Shown: positions 24,296 through 33,243, counted from the stretch's first letter. The stretch is DNA of 34,201 nucleotides from Bordetella parapertussis (GCA_945911685.1 CAMEAW010000019.1:1-34201); one strand, 5' to 3'. A program made the numbers and translations. Notes: generated by a model not told the origin, from the sequence alone.

Positions 24296-26182
24296 TTGAA
24301 CAATTCTTTTTCGAAAGTCGCGGTTTGGATGGTGATTGGTTTGGTGTTGTTTACTGTTTTTAAACAGTTCGACACTCGCGCACCTCAACAAGACACCGTG
24401 AGCTACACCCAATTCATGGAGGATGCCAAGTCTGGCAAGGTCCGTCGGGTTGATGTCCAAAACGATGTGATCCACGTCACGCCTGATTCTGGTCGCCCCT
24501 ACACCCTGACCTCGCCTGGCGATCTCTGGATGGTGTCTGATCTGCTCAAGGCAGGCGTGTCGGTGTCTGGTAAGCCGCGCGAAGAGCCCTCATTGCTCAT
24601 GAGCATCTTTGTTTCCTGGTTCCCGATGTTGTTGTTGATTGGCGTTTGGGTCTTTTTCATGCGCCAGATGCAAGGCGGCGGCAAAGGCGGGGCGTTTAGT
24701 TTTGGTAAGTCGCGTGCGCGCTTGCTCGATGAAGGCACCAATGCCATCACGTTTGCTGACGTTGCAGGTTGCGACGAAGCTAAAGATGACGTTCAAGAAA
24801 TTGTTGATTTTTTACGTGATCCTTCAAAGTTTCAAAAGCTTGGCGGTCGGATCCCGCGTGGTGTGCTGATGGTGGGCTCACCCGGTACCGGTAAAACTTT
24901 GCTGGCCAAAGCCATTGCGGGCGAAGCCAAAGTTCCGTTCTTTAGCATCTCGGGCTCTGACTTTGTCGAGATGTTTGTAGGTGTGGGCGCGGCGCGTGTG
25001 CGTGACATGTTTGAAAACGCCAAAAAGCACTCGCCATGCATTATCTTTATTGACGAGATCGATGCGGTGGGTCGTCAGCGCGGCGCTGGCTTGGGCGGCG
25101 GTAATGACGAGCGCGAACAAACGCTCAACCAAATGTTGGTTGAGATGGATGGCTTTGAGTCTGGTGTGGGCGTGATTGTGATTGCTGCAACCAACCGTCC
25201 TGATGTACTTGACCCTGCGCTCTTGCGCCCCGGTCGCTTCGATCGTCAGGTGGTTGTGCCGTTGCCTGACATTCGCGGTCGCGAGCAAATTCTTAAAGTC
25301 CATATGCGTAAAGTGCCATTGGCACAAAACGTAGATGCGCATACGCTAGCGCGCGGTTGCCCTGGTTTTTCGGGTGCTGATCTGGCCAATCTGGTCAACG
25401 AGTCGGCGTTGTTTGCTGCACGTCGCAATGGTCGCACCGTTGACATGTCTGACTTTGAAAAAGCCAAAGACAAAATCATCATGGGTGCTGAACGTCGCTC
25501 AATTGTCATGCCTGAAGAAGAGCGCCGTAACACCGCGTATCACGAATCTGGTCATGCGATTGTGGCACGCATGCTGCCCAAAACAGATCCCGTGCACAAA
25601 GTCACGATCATCCCGCGTGGCCGCGCGTTAGGGGTCACCATGCAGTTGCCCGAAGGCGACCGTTACAGCATGGACAAAGAACGTTTGCTGTGCACCATTG
25701 CAGTGTTATTTGGCGGCCGTATCGCTGAAGAACTTTTCATGAATCAAATGACCACGGGTGCTTCAAACGATTTCGAACGTGCAACGGCGATCGCCCGTGA
25801 CATGGTCACGCGCTATGGTATGACCGATTCACTGGGCCCAGTGGTTTATGCTGAAAATGAAGGCGAAGTGTTTTTAGGTCGCAGTGTGACAAAAACCACG
25901 CACATGTCTGAAGCCACCATGCAAATGGTTGATAAAGAGATCCGTAAGATTATCGACGAGCAGTACGCGCGTGCGCGTACGATTCTTGAAGATAGCCGCG
26001 AGAAAGTCGAAATCATGACGAAGGCTTTGCTCGAATGGGAAACCATCGATGCAGACCAGATCGGTGACATTATCGAAGGTCGTCCACCGCGTCCACCGAA
26101 AGTGCCGCAGGCGCCTGCGGATTCGTCAGATACGCCACCTACGGGCGCCGCACCGACTAACGACCCTGCCGCGGTAGTCTAA
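24296..26182 (+). CDS. ftsH: ATP-dependent zinc metalloprotease FtsH
   Basis: A 628-aa inner-membrane AAA+ protease that degrades misfolded membrane proteins and short-lived regulators. Two membrane helices frame a small periplasmic domain: residues about 6-25 ([17 protein letters not shown]) and about 100-122 ([19 protein letters not shown]). Walker A GSPGTGKT is at 194-201, Walker B is [11 protein letters not shown], the second region of homology is [19 protein letters not shown], and the zinc motif HESGH is at 416-420. The start is taken as TTG at 24296, because a GGAG ribosome-binding site sits 7 bases before it and it gives the usual [11 protein letters not shown] opening. An ATG at 24275 would add seven residues but has no ribosome-binding site. 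The C-terminal tail is Pro-rich. folP follows 22 bp later. Confidence 0.97.
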   Translation: MNNSFSKVAVWMVIGLVLFTVFKQFDTRAPQQDTVSYTQFMEDAKSGKVRRVDVQNDVIHVTPDSGRPYTLTSPGDLWMVSDLLKAGVSVSGKPREEPSLLMSIFVSWFPMLLLIGVWVFFMRQMQGGGKGGAFSFGKSRARLLDEGTNAITFADVAGCDEAKDDVQEIVDFLRDPSKFQKLGGRIPRGVLMVGSPGTGKTLLAKAIAGEAKVPFFSISGSDFVEMFVGVGAARVRDMFENAKKHSPCIIFIDEIDAVGRQRGAGLGGGNDEREQTLNQMLVEMDGFESGVGVIVIAATNRPDVLDPALLRPGRFDRQVVVPLPDIRGREQILKVHMRKVPLAQNVDAHTLARGCPGFSGADLANLVNESALFAARRNGRTVDMSDFEKAKDKIIMGAERRSIVMPEEERRNTAYHESGHAIVARMLPKTDPVHKVTIIPRGRALGVTMQLPEGDRYSMDKERLLCTIAVLFGGRIAEELFMNQMTTGASNDFERATAIARDMVTRYGMTDSLGPVVYAENEGEVFLGRSVTKTTHMSEATMQMVDKEIRKIIDEQYARARTILEDSREKVEIMTKALLEWETIDADQIGDIIEGRPPRPPKVPQAPADSSDTPPTGAAPTNDPAAVV

Positions 26183-26204
26183 GCCAAAGACAGGGCTCAC
26201 CCCG

Positions 26205-27050
26205 ATGTCAGGCAGCTGGTTATGCGGGCGTTTCGAGTTTTCACTCAAGCGCCCGCTTTTAATGGGTGTTGTCAACGTAACGCCCGACTCGTTTTCGGAT
26301 GGTGGTCAACACGTTGATTCATCGTCGGCGATCGCGCATGCTCAAAAATTAGTCATCGAAGGCGCCGACATTATCGATATTGGCGGTGAGTCCACCCGTC
26401 CCGGCGCTTTGCCTGTTTCGATCGAACAAGAGTTGGCGCGTATTTTGCCTGTGATGGCGGCCATGCGGGATTGCGGTGCTGCGATCTCCGTCGATACGTG
26501 TAAGCCTGAGGTCATGCAAGCAGCGCTTGATGCTGGGGCTGACATTATTAATGATGTGACCGGTATGCGACAACCTGAGGCTCAGCGTATTGTCGCTGCG
26601 CACCCAAACTGCGGCGTGTGTTTAATGCACATGCAGGGCGAACCCCATACGATGCAAAGTAATCCGCATTATCAAAATGTCGTGTACGAGGTGCAAGAAG
26701 CGCTCGTGGCGCAGGCCCATTTACTTGAACGGTTGGGCGTGAAGCGCGCCCGTATCAGCCTCGATCCCGGTTTAGGCTTTGGTAAAACGCTTGAACATAA
26801 TTATCAGTTGCTACACGGCCTGGCACAGCTTGTGCAAAGCGGCTATCCAGTTGTCTTAGGCGCCTCGCGCAAATCTTTGATTGGTGGTGTGACGGGCAAG
26901 CCTGTGGATCAGCGTTTGAGTGGTAGTATTGCGGCGGCGCTTGCGGGCGTGGCCAGAGGTGTGGCGGTTGTGCGCGTGCATGATGTCGATGCCACGCACG
27001 ACGCCTTAAAAGTTTGGCAAGCTATTCAAGTTGCAGGGGATCTTAGTTGA
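26205..27050 (+). CDS. folP: Dihydropteroate synthase
   Basis: A 281-aa TIM-barrel enzyme that condenses p-aminobenzoate with dihydropterin pyrophosphate in folate synthesis; it is the sulfonamide target. Signature segments are MGVVNVTPDSFSDGG, IDIGGESTRPGA, ISVDTCKPEV, INDVTGM, LMHMQGEP, SLDPGLGFGKTLEHNY and VLGASRKSLIGGVTG, all in the expected order. The length matches the family. It sits between ftsH and glmM, an arrangement shared by E. coli and many proteobacteria, and is probably co-transcribed with ftsH. The 97-bp gap to glmM shows no clear terminator. Confidence 0.97.
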   Translation: MSGSWLCGRFEFSLKRPLLMGVVNVTPDSFSDGGQHVDSSSAIAHAQKLVIEGADIIDIGGESTRPGALPVSIEQELARILPVMAAMRDCGAAISVDTCKPEVMQAALDAGADIINDVTGMRQPEAQRIVAAHPNCGVCLMHMQGEPHTMQSNPHYQNVVYEVQEALVAQAHLLERLGVKRARISLDPGLGFGKTLEHNYQLLHGLAQLVQSGYPVVLGASRKSLIGGVTGKPVDQRLSGSIAAALAGVARGVAVVRVHDVDATHDALKVWQAIQVAGDLS

Positions 27051-27147
27051 GCGGTTGCGCGGCAAACCTCGTCGTTCAGGGCAGGGTCAAGAGCGCGGAA
27101 GGCAACGCCCGGTACGCTTTGAATAGCGCGTTTTCAAAGAGAAAAAA

Positions 27148-28494
27148 ATGAGTCAAAGAAAATATTTTGGTACAGATGGCGTTCGTGGCAAAGTGGGTGG
27201 CGAAGTCATCAATGCCGAATTTGCGCTTAGGCTTGGCTATGCTGCCGGTAAAGTACTGGCTAAAGAACATTCGGCAAGGCGTGGTCGTCCGACGGTATTG
27301 ATCGGCAAAGACACGCGTATCAGTGGCTATATGCTTGAATCGGCGCTCGAAGCAGGCTTTGCCTCGGCTGGTATCGAAGTGTTGTTAGCGGGCCCGCTAC
27401 CCACCCCCGCGGTGGCGTATCTGACGCGCACCTGGCGTCTGGTGGCTGGCATTGTGATCAGTGCCTCACACAATCCTTATTACGATAATGGCATCAAGTT
27501 TTTTTCGTCTAAAGGCATGAAGCTGCCTGATGAAACTGAAGCTGCCATTGAAGCTGCGCTTGACGAACCCATGGTGTGTGTCAGCTCTGAAAAGCTCGGA
27601 CGTGCACGCCGAATCGACGATGCGCCTGGCCGCTATATTGAATTTTGTAAAAGTACGTATCCGTCGGATTTGGATTTAGGTGGTTTGAAACTTGTGGTCG
27701 ATGCGGCAAATGGTGCGGCTTACCATATCGCACCGCACGTGTTTCGCGAGTTGGGTGCCGAGGTGACCGCCATTGGTGTTTCACCCGATGGGTTCAACAT
27801 CAACAAAGACGTCGGCGCCTTACACCCCGAAAGTTTGGCCGCCGAGGTGCGTGCTCGCGGCGCAGACCTAGGGATTGCGTTAGACGGCGATGCCGATCGC
27901 GTGCAAATGGTCGATGCAACCGGACGCGTCTATAACGGTGATGAGTTGCTGTATGCGGTGCTGCGCGAGCGTCTGTCGCGTGGCCCAGTAGCCGGTGTGG
28001 TGGGTACCCTGATGACTAACTTTGGCTTTGAACGTCAGCTTAAAAATATGGGTATACCGTTTGAGCGTGCACAAGTGGGCGACCGCTATGTGCTAGAGCA
28101 ATTGCGGAATCGTGGCTGGCTGTATGGTGGCGAAAGCTCGGGGCATTTGTTGTGTTTAGATTCGCACACGACGGGCGATGGCATCGTTGCAGCCTTGCAA
28201 GTCTTAGCGGCCCTGCAGCGCAGCGGTGAGACTTTGGCTCAGTGGGTGTCTGCCTTGCGCTTGTATCCACAAAAAATGATCAACGTGGCGCTTAAGCCGG
28301 GTACCGATTGGGCAACCCATGCGGGCTTGCAGGCCGCTCAACAACAAGCCGAAGCTTTATTAGGTGAGCGCGGTCGCGTATTGATTCGCGCTTCAGGCAC
28401 CGAACCCAAATTACGCCTAATGGTTGAGGCCGATGATGAGGCGCTGGCCACACAGTGTGTGGATTTGTTGGCGGCAGTTGATCTAACAAAATAG
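27148..28494 (+). CDS. glmM: Phosphoglucosamine mutase
   Basis: A 448-aa enzyme that converts glucosamine-6-phosphate to glucosamine-1-phosphate for peptidoglycan and lipopolysaccharide precursors. The phosphorylated serine is S107 in [17 protein letters not shown]. The metal-binding loop is [12 protein letters not shown], the sugar-binding loop is [10 protein letters not shown], and the phosphate-binding loop near the end is [15 protein letters not shown]. The N-terminus [17 protein letters not shown] is the family start, preceded by a purine-rich AAAGAG ribosome-binding site. Length is normal. A short 8-bp tandem repeat begins right after the stop codon. Confidence 0.97.
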   Translation: MSQRKYFGTDGVRGKVGGEVINAEFALRLGYAAGKVLAKEHSARRGRPTVLIGKDTRISGYMLESALEAGFASAGIEVLLAGPLPTPAVAYLTRTWRLVAGIVISASHNPYYDNGIKFFSSKGMKLPDETEAAIEAALDEPMVCVSSEKLGRARRIDDAPGRYIEFCKSTYPSDLDLGGLKLVVDAANGAAYHIAPHVFRELGAEVTAIGVSPDGFNINKDVGALHPESLAAEVRARGADLGIALDGDADRVQMVDATGRVYNGDELLYAVLRERLSRGPVAGVVGTLMTNFGFERQLKNMGIPFERAQVGDRYVLEQLRNRGWLYGGESSGHLLCLDSHTTGDGIVAALQVLAALQRSGETLAQWVSALRLYPQKMINVALKPGTDWATHAGLQAAQQQAEALLGERGRVLIRASGTEPKLRLMVEADDEALATQCVDLLAAVDLTK

Positions 28495-28526
28495 CGATCC
28501 AACGATCCAACGATCCAGCGATTCTG
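28495..28526. repeat. Four tandem 8-bp repeats after glmM
   Basis: Immediately after the glmM stop come CGATCCAA (28495-28502), CGATCCAA, CGATCCAG and CGATTCTG (28519-28526). The first two are identical and the last two drift. Together with a hairpin and Pho-box-like repeats they fill part of the 166-bp gap before the acyltransferase gene. Repeat number may vary between strains by slippage. Confidence 0.75.
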
Positions 28527-28528
28527 TG

Positions 28529-28560
28529 ACCTGAAACTTCGAATTCGAGGTGCTTCAGGT
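28529..28560 (+). terminator. Hairpin downstream of glmM, weak terminator
   Basis: ACCTGAA (28529-28535) pairs with TTCAGGT (28554-28560), and an inner 5-bp stem with an AATT loop (CTTCG/CGAGG, one G-U pair) stacks within it. Only a short T-run follows (TTTCT), so termination would be weak. It sits between glmM and the separately controlled acyltransferase gene, where a terminator is expected. Confidence 0.45.
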
Positions 28561-28580
28561 TTCTGAGCGGCTTAACTGAA

Positions 28581-28607
28581 GTCAAAAAAACTTCATCATT
28601 TCGTCAC
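28581..28607 (+). promoter_or_regulatory. Pho-box-like triple repeat upstream of the OlsB-like gene
   Basis: Three five-base units start exactly 11 bp apart: GTCAA (28581), TTCAT (28592) and GTCAC (28603). The 11-bp period is that of PhoB half-sites. The last 18 bp match the CTGTCAT-N4-CTGTCAC consensus at about 11 positions, less well than the pstS site in this window. No strong -10 box follows. PhoB control of ornithine-lipid synthesis is known in other bacteria, which makes the site plausible. Confidence 0.45.
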
Positions 28608-28621
28608 TTTGGTGCAATGTT

Positions 28622-28658
28622 GGTTGGTCAAGATGAGACATCCCTCAGGAGACCAACC
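28622..28658 (+). promoter_or_regulatory. Leader hairpin touching the ribosome-binding site of the OlsB-like gene
   Basis: GGTTGGTC (28622-28629) and GACCAACC (28651-28658) form a perfect 8-bp stem whose 3' arm ends two bases before the ATG at 28661. The Shine-Dalgarno sequence CAGGAG (28646-28651) lies at the edge of the loop and loses its last G to the stem. A small GATG/CATC stem lies inside the loop. The structure could limit ribosome access and so modulate translation. The pairing is seen; the effect is inferred. Confidence 0.5.
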
Positions 28659-28660
28659 TC

Positions 28661-29464
28661 ATGCTTGAGCTTGTACGAAGTGCCTCTAGTCTGTTTACGT
28701 TGCCGACGGCTTCAGATCATCCTGCAGGCTTAGTCGTTGGTTTGGCGCAGTCGCCCCAAGAAATCGAACTCGTACAGCGGTTGCGGCACGATGTGTTTAG
28801 CGCAGAGTATGGTGCCGCCCTCGGTCATAATCGCGACGGAATTGATTGCGACGATTTTGACCCTTGGTGCGCACACCTGCTTGTGCGTGAACTATCTTCA
28901 GATCAAGTGGTCGGTACCTACCGAATTTTGACCCCACAGCAAGCGAGGCGGGCAGGTAGTTATTATTCTGAATCTGAGTTTGACCTAGGTGGCTTAGGGC
29001 AGGTGCGAGACTCGTTAGTTGAGTTTGGGCGCGCCTGCATTCACGAAGACCACCGGCAAGGTGGCGTCCTGATGATGCTTTGGTCAGGCTTGGCAGAGAT
29101 CCTTAAGCAGGGCCATTACGAGCACGTGTTTGGTTGCGCAAGCGTAAGCCTGCGCGACGATGGTGTAACGGCGGCCGAAGTCTGGCGTCAAGTCAAAGCC
29201 CGTTCGCTATTGACCGAAGATGTGAGCGTGAAACCCTTACACCGCTATCCCGTTGAGCAGCTTGACAGTCAGTTGCCGGCCTCGGTGCCAGCCTTGCTCA
29301 AAGGCTATTTGAAACTAGGCGCGCGCGTGTGTGGTGAACCAGCCTGGGATCCTGACTTTAATACCGCTGATTTTCCGATGCTGCTTTCTGTGAGCAATAT
29401 GGGCCAACGTTACCGCAAGCATTTTGGCTTTGATCACGCTAAACCTGGATCAACTCAAAATTAA
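28661..29464 (+). CDS. olsB: GNAT-family N-acyltransferase, OlsB-like (ornithine lipid synthesis)
   Basis: A 267-aa GNAT-family acyltransferase of the OlsB/hemolysin-like group. OlsB transfers a 3-hydroxyacyl chain from acyl carrier protein to ornithine to give lyso-ornithine lipid. Family segments are LVQRLRHDVFSAEYG, DCDDFDPWCAHLLVRE, QVVGTYRILTPQQARRAGSY, VEFGRACIHEDHRQGGV, HVFGCASVSL and LLKGYLKLGARVCGEPAWD. No olsA partner (second acylation) is visible next to it. The upstream region holds Pho-box-like repeats and a leader hairpin. The 3' end overlaps the convergent ppx gene by 26 bp. Ornithine lipids replace phospholipids during phosphate shortage, which fits the ppx/ppk/pstS neighbours. 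The acyl substrate itself is not proven. Confidence 0.82.
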   Translation: MLELVRSASSLFTLPTASDHPAGLVVGLAQSPQEIELVQRLRHDVFSAEYGAALGHNRDGIDCDDFDPWCAHLLVRELSSDQVVGTYRILTPQQARRAGSYYSESEFDLGGLGQVRDSLVEFGRACIHEDHRQGGVLMMLWSGLAEILKQGHYEHVFGCASVSLRDDGVTAAEVWRQVKARSLLTEDVSVKPLHRYPVEQLDSQLPASVPALLKGYLKLGARVCGEPAWDPDFNTADFPMLLSVSNMGQRYRKHFGFDHAKPGSTQN

Positions 29465-30926
29465 ACCCGACCTTGCCCCATTCGGTTTCTTCTCCATGTA
29501 ACGAAAAGTCTGTCAGTGGATGCGAGGCAAGCCACTTTTTGTCGACCTTGCATACGATTGAGTGCCCTTTGATGCTTACCGAGAGTGGTAAACGGGACAC
29601 GTCTTCGCGCCGTCGGCACAGCAGTACGGCCAAACGCATACACAAAATGGTGAGCCATTGCTCGCGATTTTTAACCAGATTTTGCGCTTTACTCAGTTTG
29701 CCAGTGTGCGCCAGCGCCAGCAGCCCTAACTGCGACTGATCCACTCTTGAAAATCCTGGCATATCAGCGTGATTTAAAATATAGGCGCTATGTTTGTGAT
29801 AACCCGCTTGCGCAATCGATAAGCCCACTTCATGTAGGTCGGCCGCCCAACTTAAGGTGTGGCGTAATTCGTCTTGCTCGTTGCGCTCTGGCAGCATCGC
29901 GTCAAATAGACTTAAGGCGCAGCGTTTAACCCGCGTGGATTGACGGATGTCGACGTGATAGCGTTTGGTAAAGGCCAGCACAGAGACGTCGCGCCGGTCG
30001 TGGGCCTCTTCGCGACCGGCCAAATCCACCAAGACGCCTAAGCGCAACGCGCCATCGCCGGTTTTCATGACATCGACGTGCATTTCGTCAAAGAAGGCGC
30101 TCATGATGGCCAGGCCGCCGGTTAAAACGTCGGCACGCTCAAGCTTGATGCCGGGTAGATCGTTTGGGATGACCCGCCCTGCGCGCACGAGTTTAGCCTT
30201 CAGTTTTTCGAGACCATCGCGCGTAATGCCTTCGGGCGATAAGCGGCCTTCGGTCAAGATCGCATAAAGCGCCTTGGCTGTGCCAGATGACCCAAATACG
30301 GCATCCCAACCCATCTTGCGGTACGGCTTGGTGATGACTTCAATTTCGCGTCTGGCGGCGAGTTCGGCCTGCTTCATTGCGTAATTGTCGATGACACCTT
30401 CTGGAAAAAACTTTCGGCTGTAGCTGACGCACCCCATATAAAGCGACGAAGTGAGCAGTGGCTCGTCACCACGGCCAATGATGATCTCGGTTGAGCCACC
30501 GCCGATATCGATGACTAAGCGCCTGTCAGTCGAGATTGGTAGGGTGTGACTGACGCCAGAGTAAATCAGGCGGGCTTCTTCGCGCCCGGCGATGACTTCA
30601 ATCGGAAAACCAAGCGCCTCCTCGGCGCGAGGCAGAAAATCCGCCACATTACGTGCCACACGAAAGGTATTGGTCGCAACGGCGCGCACCCTGTCAGGAT
30701 GAAAGCTCCGTAAGCGCTCGCCAAAGCGTTTGAGCACCTCGATGGCGCGCTCAACGGATTCATCATCAAGGATCTTTGCTGCATTTAAGCCCGCGGCTAA
30801 GCGCACGGTTTCTTTGAGACGATCGATCTGGTAGATGTGTTTGGCACCATTTTGCTCGGCTACCCGTCCGATCGACAGCCTAAAGCTGTTCGACCCCAGA
30901 TCTACTGCTGCCAAGAGGTGTTCCAT
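29439..30926 (-). CDS. ppx: Exopolyphosphatase
   Basis: A 495-aa Ppx/GppA-family phosphatase that releases phosphate from the ends of polyphosphate chains. The N-terminal ASKHA domain shows LAAVDLGSNSFRLSIGR, VATNTFRVARN, VIAGREEARLIYSGV, RLVIDIGGGSTEIIIG and the adenosine-like motif VFGSSGTAKAL. The C-terminal half is helical and HD-like (WAADLHEVGLSIAQAGYHKHSAYIL). GppA-type pppGpp hydrolysis is a related alternative, but divergence from ppk favours Ppx. The ATG at 30926 is preferred to an in-frame TTG at 30947 because it gives MEHLLAAVDLGSNS. Its 3' end overlaps the olsB-like gene tail-to-tail. Confidence 0.92.
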   Translation of the reverse strand: MEHLLAAVDLGSNSFRLSIGRVAEQNGAKHIYQIDRLKETVRLAAGLNAAKILDDESVERAIEVLKRFGERLRSFHPDRVRAVATNTFRVARNVADFLPRAEEALGFPIEVIAGREEARLIYSGVSHTLPISTDRRLVIDIGGGSTEIIIGRGDEPLLTSSLYMGCVSYSRKFFPEGVIDNYAMKQAELAARREIEVITKPYRKMGWDAVFGSSGTAKALYAILTEGRLSPEGITRDGLEKLKAKLVRAGRVIPNDLPGIKLERADVLTGGLAIMSAFFDEMHVDVMKTGDGALRLGVLVDLAGREEAHDRRDVSVLAFTKRYHVDIRQSTRVKRCALSLFDAMLPERNEQDELRHTLSWAADLHEVGLSIAQAGYHKHSAYILNHADMPGFSRVDQSQLGLLALAHTGKLSKAQNLVKNREQWLTILCMRLAVLLCRRREDVSRLPLSVSIKGHSIVCKVDKKWLASHPLTDFSLHGEETEWGKVGFNFELIQV

Positions 30927-31004
30927 CAATGTCAATCCGTTACCCAATTGCGCCTATTATAAAAGGGTATCCAGAATTCAAAAAAATACACACGAGCACC
31001 CCAA

Positions 31005-31038
31005 TTGTTACGAAACTGTAACTTTGTTGTTGTACAAC
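31005..31038 (+). promoter_or_regulatory. Pho-box-like promoter of ppk
   Basis: TTGTTAC (31005-31011), CTGTAAC (31016-31022) and TTGTTGT (31027-31033) start 11 bp apart, the period of PhoB half-sites. The first 18 bp match the Pho-box consensus at about 12 positions. A -10-like TACAAC (31033-31038) begins 10 bp after the second unit, the same spacing as at pstS, and ppk starts 31 bp later. The site lies in the 143-bp gap between divergent ppx and ppk. It may control both. Confidence 0.55.
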
Positions 31039-31069
31039 CCTAGGTATCCAAAAATCAAGGTCTGTTTCT

Positions 31070-33148
31070 ATGCCAGCGCGTAAAAAAGCCGAACCGCTTT
31101 TTCTGAACCGAGAGTTGTCCCTGCTTCAGTTCAACGAGCGGGTCTTGGCCATGGCTGAGCGCCCAGACACGCCCCTGTTAGAGCGGTTGCGCTACGTTTG
31201 TATTGTGAGTTCGAATCTCGATGAGTTTTTTGAAATTCGCATGTCAAGCTTAAAAGAGCAGTTAGCGCAACACCCCACCTTAATGGGCCCCGACGGGATG
31301 ACCACCGAACAGGCTTACGAGCGCGTGCAGCTAGAAGTGCACCGGATGGTCGATCGGCAGTACGCCCTGCTCAACGATGTTATTTATCCGCGCTTGCGCA
31401 CTGAGGGTGTGTACCTGCACCATGCCAGCGAGTGGAACGAGGCTCAAAACGCTTGGGCCAAGGCGGTGTTTCATCGCGATGTGATGCCCCTGCTGACGCC
31501 CATCGGCCTCGATCCGGCGCATCCGTTTCCGCGTGTTTACAACAAAAGCTTGAATTTCATTGTGCCCTTGTCTGGGGAGGATGCCTTTGGTCGCAAGGCG
31601 ACGATTGCCATCGTACAAGCCCCACGGGCACTGCCGCGTCTGATACAAATGCCGCCTGACGTATCGGGTCAGCCTCACAGCTTTATCTTATTGACTAGCC
31701 TATTGCGTGCGTTTGTTGGTGAGTTGTTTCCGGGCATGACCATGCAAGGTTGCTATCAATGGCGTGTGACGCGCAACAGTGATCTGTTTGTGGATGAAGA
31801 AGAAGTCACTAATTTGCGGCAGGCGCTGCAAGGTGAATTGTCACAGCGTAATTTCGGCTCGGCCGTACGTCTTGAAATTGATGTATTGACCCCAGTTGAA
31901 ATTGCCACTTTCTTGCAAAAAGAGTTCTCGCTGAGCGAGGCCGACACTTACCGTGTGAATGGCCCGGCCAACGTGTCTCGCCTGATGCAGATTTGTAATT
32001 TAGTCAAAAGACCAGATTTGCTGTTTCCAGAATTTCACGGGCCGATTCCTGCGCCGTTTGATAGCTTGCCCAATCGGTCTTCTGCCATTTTTGAAGCGAT
32101 TGCGAAAGAAGACCGTTTATTGCATCACCCCTATCAATCCTTTCAGCCGGTCATCGATTTTCTAACCGCAGCCGCGGTTGATCCTGATGTGGTGGCGATT
32201 AAACAGACGATTTATCGCACAGGCGAAGACTCAGAGTTGATGCGATTATTGCTCTCTGCGGCCAAGGCGGGTAAAGAAGTGACCGTCGTCGTAGAGCTCA
32301 TGGCGCGTTTTGATGAACAGACCAACATCAATTGGGCGGCCCGCCTCGAAGAGGTCGGTGCGCATGTGGTGTACGGCGTTGTCGGTCATAAAACACATGC
32401 CAAGATGGCACTGGTGTTGCGTCGTGAAAAGGGTCGCATCAAGCGTTACGGCCATCTAGGCACAGGCAACTACCACCCACGCACGGCAAGTCTCTATACG
32501 GACTTTGGCTTGTTAACCGCTGAGCCGCGTCTGTGTGAAGACATGGATAAAGTCTTTTCGCAATTGACCGGGCTAGGTTCGCGACGGGTACTCAAAGAAT
32601 TGTTGCAGGCACCCTTTACGCTGCACGATACAGTCGTGTCGCTTATTCGCGCTGAGGCACGGGCCGCACGTGCCGGTGAAAAGGCACGAATTTTGGTAAA
32701 ACTCAATTCGTTACTTGAGCCGATCGTGATTCAAGAGTTGTACAAAGCTAGTCAAGCCGGCGTGAAGATCGATTTGATTATTCGTGGGGTGTGTGCCCTG
32801 CGTTCAGGTGTGCCCGGACTGTCTGAAAATATCACTGTGCATTCAATTATTGGTCGTTTTCTTGAGCACTCGCGGGTGTTCTACTTCTACAGTGGGGGGG
32901 CTGAGTCCGTCTACCTGTCGTCTGCCGACTGGATGGATCGCAACTTTTTCAGGCGCGTAGAGATTGCGTTTCCGGTCTTAGAAAAAACGCTCAAGAAGCG
33001 CGTGATTGATGAGGCGTTTACGTTTGCCCTGCGCGACAATCGCTTGGCTTGGCGACAACAACCCGACGGCAGTTACACCGTAGTATCAAACCGTCGCGCA
33101 GCCTTCAAACTGCACGAGCATTTGATGAATTTGAAACAAAACACATAA
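31070..33148 (+). CDS. ppk: Polyphosphate kinase (PPK1)
   Basis: A 692-aa PPK1, the enzyme that makes inorganic polyphosphate from ATP. The N-terminal domain begins LFLNRELSLLQFNERVLAMAE and VSSNLDEFFEIRMSSLKEQ. The two phospholipase-D-like catalytic domains carry H443 in HKTHAKMAL (the HxK motif, which I take to match the phospho-accepting histidine of E. coli PPK) and H600 in IIGRFLEHSRVFYF. The segments YGHLGTGNYHPRTASLYTDF and IKQTIYRTGEDSEL are also typical. An AAGG ribosome-binding site lies 9 bases before the ATG. A strong terminator follows the stop. Divergence from ppx places synthesis and breakdown of polyphosphate under one control region. Confidence 0.96.
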   Translation: MPARKKAEPLFLNRELSLLQFNERVLAMAERPDTPLLERLRYVCIVSSNLDEFFEIRMSSLKEQLAQHPTLMGPDGMTTEQAYERVQLEVHRMVDRQYALLNDVIYPRLRTEGVYLHHASEWNEAQNAWAKAVFHRDVMPLLTPIGLDPAHPFPRVYNKSLNFIVPLSGEDAFGRKATIAIVQAPRALPRLIQMPPDVSGQPHSFILLTSLLRAFVGELFPGMTMQGCYQWRVTRNSDLFVDEEEVTNLRQALQGELSQRNFGSAVRLEIDVLTPVEIATFLQKEFSLSEADTYRVNGPANVSRLMQICNLVKRPDLLFPEFHGPIPAPFDSLPNRSSAIFEAIAKEDRLLHHPYQSFQPVIDFLTAAAVDPDVVAIKQTIYRTGEDSELMRLLLSAAKAGKEVTVVVELMARFDEQTNINWAARLEEVGAHVVYGVVGHKTHAKMALVLRREKGRIKRYGHLGTGNYHPRTASLYTDFGLLTAEPRLCEDMDKVFSQLTGLGSRRVLKELLQAPFTLHDTVVSLIRAEARAARAGEKARILVKLNSLLEPIVIQELYKASQAGVKIDLIIRGVCALRSGVPGLSENITVHSIIGRFLEHSRVFYFYSGGAESVYLSSADWMDRNFFRRVEIAFPVLEKTLKKRVIDEAFTFALRDNRLAWRQQPDGSYTVVSNRRAAFKLHEHLMNLKQNT

Positions 33149-33177
33149 TAATCAATAACTTACGATTTTATCTTTGA

Positions 33178-33201
33178 ATGGCCTCTGCGGAGGTCATTTT
33201 T
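33178..33201 (+). terminator. Rho-independent terminator of ppk
   Basis: ATGGCCTC (33178-33185) pairs with GAGGTCAT (33190-33197) across a TGCG loop, with one G-U wobble, and continues into five T residues (33197-33201). It lies 29 bp after the ppk stop and just before the pstS Pho box, so it separates the two transcription units. Confidence 0.85.
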
Positions 33202-33209
33202 GTTTGTGA

Positions 33210-33243
33210 CTGTCATAAAGCCGTCACGTTCGCTCTGTACCAT
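33210..33243 (+). promoter_or_regulatory. Pho box and promoter of pstS
   Basis: CTGTCATAAAGCCGTCAC (33210-33227) matches the 18-bp PhoB consensus at 16 positions. The two seven-base units start 11 bp apart. A -10-like TACCAT (33238-33243) begins 10 bp later, the standard layout in which the Pho box replaces the -35 box. The pstS start is 73 bp downstream. The leader between them contains a small ACTGGT/ACCAGT hairpin (33250-33274) of unknown relevance. Confidence 0.88.
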
